Below the pieces are notes generated by a model, which had not been told where the DNA came from, did no database searches, and worked only from the letters and a program-made list of their open reading frames with translations. DNA of 64,000 nt, taken from contig CALZFC010000354.1 in the NCBI GenBank assembly GCA_945643635.1, positions 1,624,001 through 1,688,000 of the forward strand, in the 5' to 3' direction. The first letter of the stretch is position 1. Each line of letters starts with the position of its first letter. The translations under genes were made by a program, and so were the position numbers. Positions 22,354 to 34,900 of this stretch are shown piece after piece. Origin of the DNA: Allodiplogaster sudhausi (lineage: Eukaryota; Nematoda; Chromadorea; Rhabditida; Diplogasteridae).

Positions 22354-25300
22354 TTAGAGAGTGTACTTAGAAACGCTTGTGATTTATTTACCGGGTTTGC
22401 GCGGAGCAGCGTAGTGGGCGGCGGGGTTGAGATTTTTGAGTGTGTTTTTTTTAGGATGGAAAATGAATGTTGGGGCTACGTTTTGGTATTGGTTTGGGAT
22501 TTTTGGGTTTTGGTTTTGGGGTCGGCGCCGGCGGCCAAAGTTGCACCTTTTTGGCGCGCGCTTGCGCTGGGTTGGCCACTTTGAGCGATTGCATCTTTTG
22601 AACGGAGAGGAGTTGGTTAATGAAAAAAATATGAGTCGATAGCCCATCTCTTAGTTATTAAGATTCCTGGTTGGTTTCGTGATAGTGCCTCAGGGGTGCC
22701 CAGGGGGCGTGGCCAAAGTTTTACCCCGTTTTTTGGCCCTTTTTTGCTCTGTTTTTTCTCACTATCTCGAAAACGCTATATGAAACATGTCGATTTTTTG
22801 TCCTTATTCGAAAGCCCTCCTCAAAATACACCATCTGACATGGTTTCCTCCCTCCTCAGGGTAATAGTTTTCCGGCAGCGATCGATAATGTAGCGAACCC
22901 ATTTTGTTAGGAGCTAAATTTTGAAAAATCAATACTCAGAGATTAGGGATTGGAGCGGGACGGGACATTCAAAATATTGAACAGTTTTTGGAGAGCTTTG
23001 AAATGAGCCTACTCCCGTTTGGCTGGGTTTCCGGGAAAGTACCCTAATTGGGCCGTGAAATGTCAAATTTTTGGGAGGTCATTTCCACGGCTGTTTTTTC
23101 TCGGATGTTATAGTTATGGCAACGTGTTTTATATCATTCTGTAGCTTTTGCGAAGGTGAACAAATGTCTCATACAAAACGTTTTGTTATTTTGATGTTTT
23201 TGATCTACTTTTGGTCCGAGAATGTTTAGGCCACTTTTTCGACCCTACCTATCACTGACACTTTTTGGGGCATATTTTTATTCGAATAGAGCCAAAACTT
23301 AGCTATCGAATGATATGTAGTTCGTCGGTATTCGTTCAGTCACATTCGAGAAATGAATTATTTTGTGGCTTTTTGGTGCTTTTTCATCGCACGCAGATTT
23401 TCTAACGACCCAGGTTCGGAGTCGCGTGCGGGCAAACCGTTTTGCGCGCTTCAGTAATGGGGCTAAAATTTGGTATGGGTCTCGGATTTTTGGGTTTTGG
23501 TTTTGGGGTCGGCGCCGGCGGCCAAAGTTGCAACTTTTGGCGCGAGGTTGCGCTGGGTTGGCGAGTTTGAGCGTTTGCATCTTTTGTTTCGGAGAAGATA
23601 TGAAGCTGAAAAAAATAGTGGCTGATAGGGAATGTCTTCAAGATTAATAGGACACAAATTGGGCGAATTCCGCCCGAGGATCTTTGAAGTGGGCGTGGCC
23701 AAAATTTTACCCCGTTTTTTGGCCCTTTTTTACTCTGTATTTGCTCACTATCTCGAAAACGCTATATGAAACATGTCGATTTTTTGTCCTTATTCGAAAG
23801 AACTCCTCGAAATACACCATCTGACATGCTTTCCTCCCCCCTCAGGGCAATAGTTTTCCGGCAGCGATCGATAATGTAGCGAACCCATTTTGTTAGGAGC
23901 GAACCTTTGAAAAATCAATACTCGGAGATTCGGGAACGGAGCGGGTTGTGTCATTCATAACATTGAACAGTTTTACGAGAGCTTTGAAATGAGCCTACTC
24001 CCGTTTGGCTGGGATTATGGGAAAGTACCCTGAGGGGGCCGTGAATTCTCAAAATTTTGGGAGGCCCTTTCCGCGCCTGTTTTTTCTCGAAGATTGGCCT
24101 TATGGCAACATGTTATATATCATTCTGTAGCTCTCGAGAAGGCGAACAAATGTCTAATACAAACGGTTTTGATATTTCGATTTTTTTGATCTACTTTTGG
24201 GGCCAGAAGGTTTAGGCCACTTTTTCGACCTTAGCTATCACTGACACTTTTTGGGGCATATTTTTATTCGAATAGAGCCTAAAATTAGCTATCGAATGGT
24301 ATGTCAATCGTCGCAATCGATCCAGGCATATTTGAGATATGAATTATTTTGTGGCTTTTTGGTGCAATTTCATCGCACGCAGATTTTCTACCGACCCAGG
24401 TTCGAATCCGCGCGCGAGCAAACTCTTTTGCGCGTTTTTATATCACCCCTAATGCAAAGATTAAAAGGCTAGGTCATAGCTCACACTCCAAGGGAGATAA
24501 TGGGCAAAGATACTGAAACCAGGTCCCCCCCTAGCTCCGCTAGTTAGAGAGTGTACTTAGAAACGCTTGTGATTTATTTACCGGGTTTGCGCGGAGCAGC
24601 GTAGTGGGCGGCGGGGTTGAGATTTTTGAGTGTGTTTTTTTTAGGATGGAAAATGAATGTTGGGGCTACGTTTTGGTATTGGTTTGGGATTTTTGGGTTT
24701 TGGTTTTGGGGTCGGCGCCGGCGGCCAAAGTTGCACCTTTTTGGCGCGCGCTTGCGCTGGGTTGGCCACTTTGAGCGATTGCATCTTTTGAACGGAGAGG
24801 AGTTGGTTAATGAAAAAAATATGAGTCGATAGCCCATCTCTTAGTTATTAAGATTCCTGGTTGGTTTCGTGATAGTGCCTCAGGGGTGCCCAGGGGGCGT
24901 GGCCAAAGTTTTACCCCGTTTTTTGGCCCTTTTTTGCTCTGTTTTTTCTCACTATCTCGAAAACGCTATATGAAACATGTCGATTTTTTGTCCTTATTCG
25001 AAAGCCCTCCTCAAAATACACCATCTGACATGGTTTCCTCCCTCCTCAGGGTAATAGTTTTCCGGCAGCGATCGATAATGTAGCGAACCCATTTTGTTAG
25101 GAGCTAAATTTTGAAAAATCAATACTCAGAGATTAGGGATTGGAGCGGGACGGGACATTCAAAATATTGAACAGTTTTTGGAGAGCTTTGAAATGAGCCT
25201 ACTCCCGTTTGGCTGGGTTTCCGGGAAAGTACCCTAATTGGGCCGTGAAATGTCAAATTTTTGGGAGGTCATTTCCACGGCTGTTTTTTCTCGGATGTTA

Positions 25301-28300
25301 TAGTTATGGCAACGTGTTTTATATCATTCTGTAGCTTTTGCGAAGGTGAACAAATGTCTCATACAAAACGTTTTGTTATTTTGATGTTTTTGATCTACTT
25401 TTGGTCCGAGAATGTTTAGGCCACTTTTTCGACCCTACCTATCACTGACACTTTTTGGGGCATATTTTTATTCGAATAGAGCCAAAACTTAGCTATCGAA
25501 TGATATGTAGTTCGTCGGTATTCGTTCAGTCACATTCGAGAAATGAATTATTTTGTGGCTTTTTGGTGCTTTTTCATCGCACGCAGATTTTCTAACGACC
25601 CAGGTTCGGAGTCGCGTGCGGGCAAACCGTTTTGCGCGCTTCAGTAATGGGGCTAAAATTTGGTATGGGTCTCGGATTTTTGGGTTTTGGTTTTGGGGTC
25701 GGCGCCGGCGGCCAAAGTTGCAACTTTTGGCGCGAGGTTGCGCTGGGTTGGCGAGTTTGAGCGTTTGCATCTTTTGTTTCGGAGAAGATATGAAGCTGAA
25801 AAAAATAGTGGCTGATAGGGAATGTCTTCAAGATTAATAGGACACAAATTGGGCGAATTCCGCCCGAGGATCTTTGAAGTGGGCGTGGCCAAAATTTTAC
25901 CCCGTTTTTTGGCCCTTTTTTACTCTGTATTTGCTCACTATCTCGAAAACGCTATATGAAACATGTCGATTTTTTGTCCTTATTCGAAAGAACTCCTCGA
26001 AATACACCATCTGACATGCTTTCCTCCCCCCTCAGGGCAATAGTTTTCCGGCAGCGATCGATAATGTAGCGAACCCATTTTGTTAGGAGCGAACCTTTGA
26101 AAAATCAATACTCGGAGATTCGGGAACGGAGCGGGTTGTGTCATTCATAACATTGAACAGTTTTACGAGAGCTTTGAAATGAGCCTACTCCCGTTTGGCT
26201 GGGATTATGGGAAAGTACCCTGAGGGGGCCGTGAATTCTCAAAATTTTGGGAGGCCCTTTCCGCGCCTGTTTTTTCTCGAAGATTGGCCTTATGGCAACA
26301 TGTTATATATCATTCTGTAGCTCTCGAGAAGGCGAACAAATGTCTAATACAAACGGTTTTGATATTTCGATTTTTTTGATCTACTTTTGGGGCCAGAAGG
26401 TTTAGGCCACTTTTTCGACCTTAGCTATCACTGACACTTTTTGGGGCATATTTTTATTCGAATAGAGCCTAAAATTAGCTATCGAATGGTATGTCAATCG
26501 TCGCAATCGATCCAGGCATATTTGAGATATGAATTATTTTGTGGCTTTTTGGTGCAATTTCATCGCACGCAGATTTTCTACCGACCCAGGTTCGAATCCG
26601 CGCGCGAGCAAACTCTTTTGCGCGTTTTTATATCACCCCTAATGCAAAGATTAAAAGGCTAGGTCATAGCTCACACTCCAAGGGAGATAATGGGCAAAGA
26701 TACTGAAACCAGGTCCCCCCCTAGCTCCGCTAGTTAGAGAGTGTACTTAGAAACGCTTGTGATTTATTTACCGGGTTTGCGCGGAGCAGCGTAGTGGGCG
26801 GCGGGGTTGAGATTTTTGAGTGTGTTTTTTTAGGATGGAAAATGAATGTTGGGGCTACGTTTTGGTATTGGTTTGGGATTTTTGGGTTTTGGTTTTGGGG
26901 TCGGCGCCGGCGGCCAAAGTTGCACCTTTTTGGCGCGCGCTTGCGCTGGGTTGGCCACTTTGAGCGATTGCATCTTTTGAACGGAGAGGAGTTGGTTAAT
27001 GAAAAAAATATGAGTCGATAGCCCATCTCTTAGTTATTAAGATTCCTGGTTGGTTTCGTGATAGTGCCTCAGGGGTGCCCAGGGGGCGTGGCCAAAGTTT
27101 TACCCCGTTTTTTGGCCCTTTTTTGCTCTGTTTTTTCTCACTATCTCGAAAACGCTATATGAAACATGTCGATTTTTTGTCCTTATTCGAAAGCCCTCCT
27201 CAAAATACACCATCTGACATGGTTTCCTCCCTCCTCAGGGTAATAGTTTTCCGGCAGCGATCGATAATGTAGCGAACCCATTTTGTTAGGAGCTAAATTT
27301 TGAAAAATCAATACTCAGAGATTAGGGATTGGAGCGGGACGGGACATTCAAAATATTGAACAGTTTTTGGAGAGCTTTGAAATGAGCCTACTCCCGTTTG
27401 GCTGGGTTTCCGGGAAAGTACCCTAATTGGGCCGTGAAATGTCAAATTTTTGGGAGGTCATTTCCACGGCTGTTTTTTCTCGGATGTTATAGTTATGGCA
27501 ACGTGTTTTATATCATTCTGTAGCTTTTGCGAAGGTGAACAAATGTCTCATACAAAACGTTTTGTTATTTTGATGTTTTTGATCTACTTTTGGTCCGAGA
27601 ATGTTTAGGCCACTTTTTCGACCCTACCTATCACTGACACTTTTTGGGGCATATTTTTATTCGAATAGAGCCAAAACTTAGCTATCGAATGATATGTAGT
27701 TCGTCGGTATTCGTTCAGTCACATTCGAGAAATGAATTATTTTGTGGCTTTTTGGTGCTTTTTCATCGCACGCAGATTTTCTAACGACCCAGGTTCGGAG
27801 TCGCGTGCGGGCAAACCGTTTTGCGCGCTTCAGTAATGGGGCTAAAATTTGGTATGGGTCTCGGATTTTTGGGTTTTGGTTTTGGGGTCGGCGCCGGCGG
27901 CCAAAGTTGCAACTTTTGGCGCGAGGTTGCGCTGGGTTGGCGAGTTTGAGCGTTTGCATCTTTTGTTTCGGAGAAGATATGAAGCTGAAAAAAATAGTGG
28001 CTGATAGGGAATGTCTTCAAGATTAATAGGACACAAATTGGGCGAATTCCGCCCGAGGATCTTTGAAGTGGGCGTGGCCAAAATTTTACCCCGTTTTTTG
28101 GCCCTTTTTTACTCTGTATTTGCTCACTATCTCGAAAACGCTATATGAAACATGTCGATTTTTTGTCCTTATTCGAAAGAACTCCTCGAAATACACCATC
28201 TGACATGCTTTCCTCCCCCCTCAGGGCAATAGTTTTCCGGCAGCGATCGATAATGTAGCGAACCCATTTTGTTAGGAGCGAACCTTTGAAAAATCAATAC

Positions 28301-28922
28301 TCGGAGATTCGGGAACGGAGCGGGTTGTGTCATTCATTACATTGAACAGTTTTACGAGAGCTTTGAAATGAGCCTACTCCCGTTTGGCTGGGATTATGGG
28401 AAAGTACCCTGAGGGGGCCGTGAATTCTCAAAATTTTGGGAGGCCCTTTCCGCGCCTGTTTTTTCTCGAAGATTGGCCTTATGGCAACATGTTATATATC
28501 ATTCTGTAGCTCTCGAGAAGGCGAACAAATGTCTAATACAAACGGTTTTGATATTTCGATTTTTTTGATCTACTTTTGGGGCCAGAAGGTTTAGGCCACT
28601 TTTTCGACCTTAGCTATCACTGACACTTTTTGGGGCATATTTTTATTCGAATAGAGCCTAAAATTAGCTATCGAATGGTATGTCAATCGTCGCAATCGAT
28701 CCAGGCATATTTGAGATATGAATTATTTTGTGGCTTTTTGGTGCAATTTCATCGCACGCAGATTTTCTACCGACCCAGGTTCGAATCCGCGCGCGAGCAA
28801 ACTCTTTTGCGCGTTTTTATATCACCCCTAATGCAAAGATTAAAAGGCTAGGTCATAGCTCACACTCCAAGGGAGATAATGGGCAAAGATACTGAAACCA
28901 GGTCCCCCCCTAGCTCCGCTAG
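22354..28922. repeat. Three near-identical 2.19-kb composite repeats
   Basis: Units 22354-24543, 24544-26733 and 26734-28922 (2190, 2190, 2189 bp). I noticed only a 1-nt loss in a T run near 26826 and a substitution near 28338. Each unit is two monomers fused without an internal CCGCTAG/TTAGAG junction: the first monomer runs to its GCGCGCTT segment and jumps to the ATGGGGCTAAAATTTGG part of the second. Confidence 0.9.
24399..24409 (+). promoter_or_regulatory. Perfect tRNA-type B-box word in the composite repeat
   Basis: GGTTCGAATCC matches the Pol III B-box consensus and repeats at 26589-26599 and 28778-28788. Most other monomers carry the degenerate GGTTCGGAGTC. No A-box or tRNA fold was seen upstream, so function is unsupported. 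Confidence 0.3.
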
Positions 28923-31900
28923 TTAGAGTATATACTTAGAAACGCTTGTGGTTTATTTACGGGGGTTGCGCGGAGCGGCGTGGTGGGCGGTGGGAGTGAG
29001 ATTTTGGGGTGGGGTTTTTTTAGAATGGAAAATGAATATTTGGGCTACGTTTTGGTATTGGTTTAGGATTTTTGCGTTTTGGGTTTGGGGGTGGCGCCAG
29101 CGGTCAAAGTTGCAACATTTCGGCGCGCGCTTACGCTGGGTTGGCCACTTTGAGCGTTTGCATCTTTTGAACGGAGAGGAATTGGGGAATGAAAAAAATA
29201 TGAGTCGATAGTCCATGTCTTAATTATTAAGATTCCTGGTTGGTTTGGTGATAGTGCCTTAGGGGCGGCCAGGGGGCGTGGCCAAATTTTGACCCCCTTT
29301 TTTGGCCCTTTTTTGCTCTGTTTTTTCTCACTATCGAAAATTCTGTAGGTACGTTTTTCGAATTGCGAACATATATGATGTAGTTTTTCAAGGCGCATCT
29401 TCTGATCTATTGATCTGCTCCATAGCCCACCAAGATCGATAGATACGAGGCAAAAACAGGCGGACCCATTTTGTTAGGGGCGAACATTTGAAAAATCAAT
29501 ACTCGGAGAATCGGGATTGGAGCGGGACGGGACATTCAGAATATTGATCAGTTTTAGGAGAGCTTTGGAATGAGCCTACTCCCGTTAGGCTGGGATTCCG
29601 GGAAAGTACCCTGAGGGGGCCGTGAATTATGGAATTTTTGGGAGTCCATTTCCGCGGCTGTTTTTTCTCGGATGTTGGAGTTATGGCAACGTGTTATATA
29701 TCATTCTGTAGCTTTTGCGAAGGTGAACAAATGTCTCATACAAAACAGTTTCATATAACGACATTTTTGATCTACTTTTGGTCCGAGAATGTTTAGGCCA
29801 CTTTTTCGACCTTAGCCATCACTGACACTTTTTGGGGCATATTTTTATTCGAATAGAGCCTAAAATTAGCTATCGAATGATAGGTTGTTCGTTGGTATTC
29901 GCTCAGGCATATTCGAGATATGAATTATTTTGTGGCTTTTTGGTACATTTTCATCGCACGCAGATTTTCTAACGACCCAGGTTCGGAGTCGCGCGCGAGC
30001 AAACCCTTTTGCGCGCTTTTGTGTGAACCCTAAATAAACAAAACCTATGCTAGGACATAGCCCACACTCCAAGGGAGATAATGGGCGGCGATACTGAAAC
30101 CAGGTCCCCCCATAGCTCCGCTAGTTAGAGTGTATACTTAGCATTGCTTGTGGTTTATTGCCGGGGTTTGCGCGGAGGGGCGTGGTGGGCGGTGGGGGTG
30201 AGATTTTGGGGTGCGGTTTTTTTAGGATGGAAAATGAATATTGGGGCTACGATATGGTATTCGTTTCGGATTTTTGGGATTTGGATTTGGGGGTGGCGCC
30301 AGCGGCCAAAGTTGCAACTTTTCGGCGCGCGCTTGCGCTGGGTTGGCGAGTTTGAGCGTTTGTATCTTTTGAATGGAGAGGAGTTGGGTAAGGAAAAAAT
30401 AGTGGCAGATAGGGAATGTCTTCACGATTAATAGGACACAAATTGGTCGAATTCCGAATGAGGGTCTTTGAAGTGGGCGTGGCCAAAATTTTACCCCGTT
30501 TTTTGGCCCTTTTTTCGTCTGTATTTGCTCACTAACTCAAATTTTCAAAAGGCGCATTTTCTGCTTTCGACATATTTGATGTAGTTTTTCAAGGCGCATG
30601 CACTGATATATAGATTGTTGGGCTAAATACATTAGGTCATATCGATCGAGGGCAAAAACAGGCTTACCCATTTTGTTAGGAGTGAACCTTTGAAAAATCA
30701 ATACTCGGAGATTTAGGGCCGGAGCGGGATGGGACATTCAGAATATTGTTTAGTTTTTGGAGAGCTTTGAAATGAGCCTACTCACGTTTGGCTGGGTTTC
30801 GGAAAAGGTGTCCTGAGGGGGCCTTGAAATGTCAAATGTTTGGGAGGCCATTTCCGCGGCTGTTTTTTCTCGGGGATTGGTATTATGCCTACATGTTATA
30901 TATCATTCTGTAGCTCTCGAGAACGACGTTTTTGATCTACTTTTGGTCCGAGAATGTTCAGGCCACTTTTTCGACCTTAGCTATCACTGACACTTTTTGG
31001 GGCATATTTTTATTCGAATAGAGCCTAAAATTAGCTATCGAATGATAGGTTGTTCGTCGGTATTCGTTCAGGCATATTCGATGAATTATTTTGTGGCTTT
31101 TTGGTGCATTTTCATCGCACGCAGATTTTCTTAACGACCCAGGTTCGGAGTCGCGCGCGGGCAAACCCTTTTGCGCGCTTTTGTGTGACCCCCAATGCAA
31201 AGTTCTGAATGCTAGGACATAGCGGAGACTCCAAGGGAGATAATGGGCAAAGATACTGAAGCAGGTCCCCCCATAGCTCCGCTAGTTAGAGAGTATACTT
31301 AGAAATGCTTGTCGATTATTTACTGGGTTTGCGCGGAGCGGCGTAGCGGGCGGTGGGAGTGAGATTTTCGAGTGCGGTTTTTTTAGGATGGAAAATGAAT
31401 ATTTGGGCTACGATAGGGTATTGGTTTGGGATTTTTGGGATTTGGTTTTGTGGTCGGCGCCGGCGGCCAAAGTTGCACCTTTTCGGCGCGCGCTTGCGCT
31501 GGGTTGGCCACTTTGAGCTATTGGATCTTTTGAACGGAGAGGAATTAGGGAATGAAAAAAATATGAGTCGATTGCCCATGTCTTAATTATTAAGATTCCT
31601 GGTTGGTTTGTTGATAGTGCCTCAGGGATTGCCAGGGGGAGTTTCCAAATTTTGACCCCCTTTTTTGGCCCTTTTTTACTCTGTTTTTTCTCACTAACTC
31701 AAATTTTCAAAAGGCGCATTTTTTGCTTTCGACATATATGATGTAGTTTTTCACGGCGCATGTTTTGATATATACATTGTGAAAAAAAAGACATTGGGTC
31801 ATATCGATCGAGGGCAAAAACCGGAGGACCAATTTTGTTAGGAGCGAACCTTTGAAAAATCAATACTCGGAGATTTGGGACCGGAGCGGGAAGGGACATT

Positions 31901-34900
31901 TAGAATATTGTACAGTTTTAGGAGTGCTTTGAAATGAGCCTACTCGTGTTTGGCTGGGATTCCGGAAAAGTACCCTGAGGGGGCCGTGAAATGTCGAATT
32001 TTTGGGAGGCCAATTCCGCGGCTGCTTCTTCTCGGGGATTGGCCTTATGGCAACATCTTATATATGATTCTGTAGCTCTCGATATGGCGAACAATTGTCT
32101 CATACAAACCGTTTTGATATTAGGATTTTTTTGATCTACTCTTGGGGTCAGAAGGTTCAGGCCACTTTTTCGACCTTAGCTATCACTGACACTTTTTGGG
32201 GCATATTTTTATTAAGATAGAGCAAAAAATTAGCTATCGCATGATAGGTTGATCGTCAGGATTCGTTCAGGCATATTCGAGATATGAATTATTATGTGGC
32301 TTTTTGGTGCATTTTTATCGCACGCAGATTTTCTTAAAGACCCAGGTTCGGAGTCGCGCGCGGGCAAACCCTTTTGCACGTTTTATTATTACCCCTAATG
32401 CAAAGTTCTAAATGCTAGGACATAGCGCGCACTCCAAGGGAGATAATGCGCGGAAGATACTGAAACCAGGTCCCCCCATAGCTCCGCTAGTTAGAGTGTA
32501 TACTTAGAAACGCTTGTCGATTATTTACTGGGTTTGCGCGGAGCGGCGTAGTGGGCGGCGGGGTTGAGATTTTCGAGTGGGGTTTTTTTAGGATGGAAAA
32601 TGAATGTTGGGGCTACGTTTTGGTATTGGTTTGGGATTTTTGGGTTTTGGTTTTGGGGTCGGCGCCGGCGGCCAAAGTTGCAACTTTTTGGCGCGCGCTT
32701 GCGCTGGGTTGGCAACTTTGAGTTTTTGTATCTTTTGAAAGGAGAGGAATTGGGGAATGAAAAAAATATGAGTCGATAGCCCATGTCTTAATTATTAAGA
32801 TTCCTGGTCGGCTTGTGATTCCTGCCTCAGGGGTGCCCAGGGGGCGTGGCCAAATTTTTACCCCCTTTTTTGGCCCTTTTTTACTATGTTTTTTCTCACT
32901 TTCTCAAAATCCCGCTTGTGAATTTTTGAGTTTAAGACTTATATCATGTAGTTTTGGACGGCGCATCGACTGATCTATTGCCCATCTCCTGAAGTTGTCT
33001 AGATCGATAGATACAGGGCAAAAACAGGCGGACCCATTTTGTTAGGAGCGAACCTTTGAAAAATCAATACTCGAAGGTTTGGGATCGGAGCGGAATGGGA
33101 CCTTCAGATTATTGTTCAGTTTTACGAGAGCTTTGAAATGAGCCTACTCCCGTTTGGCTGGCGTTCCGGGAAAGTACCCTGAGGGGGCCGTGAAATCTCG
33201 AAATTTTGGGTGGCCATTTCCGCGGCTGTTTTTTTCTCGGGGATTGGTTTTATGGCTACATGTTATATATCATTCTGTAGCTCTCGAGAAGGCGAACAAA
33301 TGTCTCATACAAAAGGTTTTCATTTATTGACGTTTTTGATCTACTTTTGGTCCGAGAATGTTTAGGCCACTTTTTCGACCATAGCTATCACTGAGACGTT
33401 TTGGGGCATATTTTTATTCAGATAGAGCCTAAAATTAGCTATCGAATGGTAGGTAGATCATTGGATTTGATCCAGGCATATTCGAGATATGAATTATTTT
33501 GTAGCTTTTTGGTACATTTTGATCGCACGCAGATATTTTACTGACCCAGGTTCGGAATCGCGCGCGGGCAAACCCTTTTGCGCGCTTTTATATGACACCC
33601 AATGCAAATATCTCTATGCTAGAACATAGAGATATCTCCAAGAGAGATAATGGGCAAAGATACTGAAAGCAGGTCCCCCCATAGCTCCGCTAGTTAGAGT
33701 GTATACTTAGAAACGCTTGTCGATTATTTACTGGGTTTGCGCGGAGCGGCGTAGTGGGCGGCGGGGTTGAGATTTTCGAGTGGGGTTTTTTTAGGATGGA
33801 AAATGAATGTTGGGGCTACGTTTTGGTATTGGTTTGGGATTTTTGGGTTTTGGTTTTGGGGTCGGCGCCGGCGGCCAAAGTTGCAACTTTTTGGCGCGCG
33901 CTTGCGCTGGGTTGGCAACTTTGAGCTTTTGTATCTTTTGAAAGGAGAGGAATTGGGGAATGAAAAAAATATGAGTCGATAGCCCATGTCTTAATTATTA
34001 AGATTCCTGGTTGGTTTGTTGATAGTGCCTCAGGGATTGCCAGGGGGAGTTTCCAAATTTTGACCCCCTTTTTTGGCCCTTTTTTACTCTGTTTTTTCTC
34101 ACTAACTCAAATTTTCAAAAGGCGCATTTTTTGCTTTCGACATATATGATGTAGTTTTTCACGGCGCATGTTTTGATATATACATTGTGAAAAAAAAGAC
34201 ATTGGGTCATATCGATCGAGGGCAAAAACCGGAGGACCAATTTTGTTAGGAGCGAACCTTTGAAAAATCAATACTCGGAGATTTGGGACCGGAGCGGGAA
34301 GGGACATTTAGAATATTGTACAGTTTTAGGAGTGCTTTGAAATGAGCCTACTCGTGTTTGGCTGGGATTCCGGAAAAGTACCCTGAGGGGGCCGTGAAAT
34401 GTCGAATTTTTGGGAGGCCAATTCCGCGGCTGCTTCTTCTCGGGGATTGGCCTTATGGCAACATCTTATATATGATTCTGTAGCTCTCGATATGGCGAAC
34501 AATTGTCTCATACAAACCGTTTTGATATTAGGATTTTTTTGATCTACTCTTGGGGTCAGAAGGTTCAGGCCACTTTTTCGACCTTAGCTATCACTGACAC
34601 TTTTTGGGGCATATTTTTATTAAGATAGAGCAAAAAATTAGCTATCGCATGATAGGTTGATCGTCAGGATTCGTTCAGGCATATTCGAGATATGAATTAT
34701 TATGTGGCTTTTTGGTGCATTTTTATCGCACGCAGATTTTCTTAAAGACCCAGGTTCGGAGTCGCGCGCGGGCAAACCCTTTTGCACGTTTTATTATTAC
34801 CCCTAATGCAAAGTTCTAAATGCTAGGACATAGCGCGCACTCCAAGGGAGATAATGCGCGGAAGATACTGAAACCAGGTCCCCCCATAGCTCCGCTAGTT

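Noticed and set aside
24391..24430. tRNA gene in the satellite
   Set aside because: Only a B-box-like word is present; there is no A-box, acceptor stem or anticodon arm.
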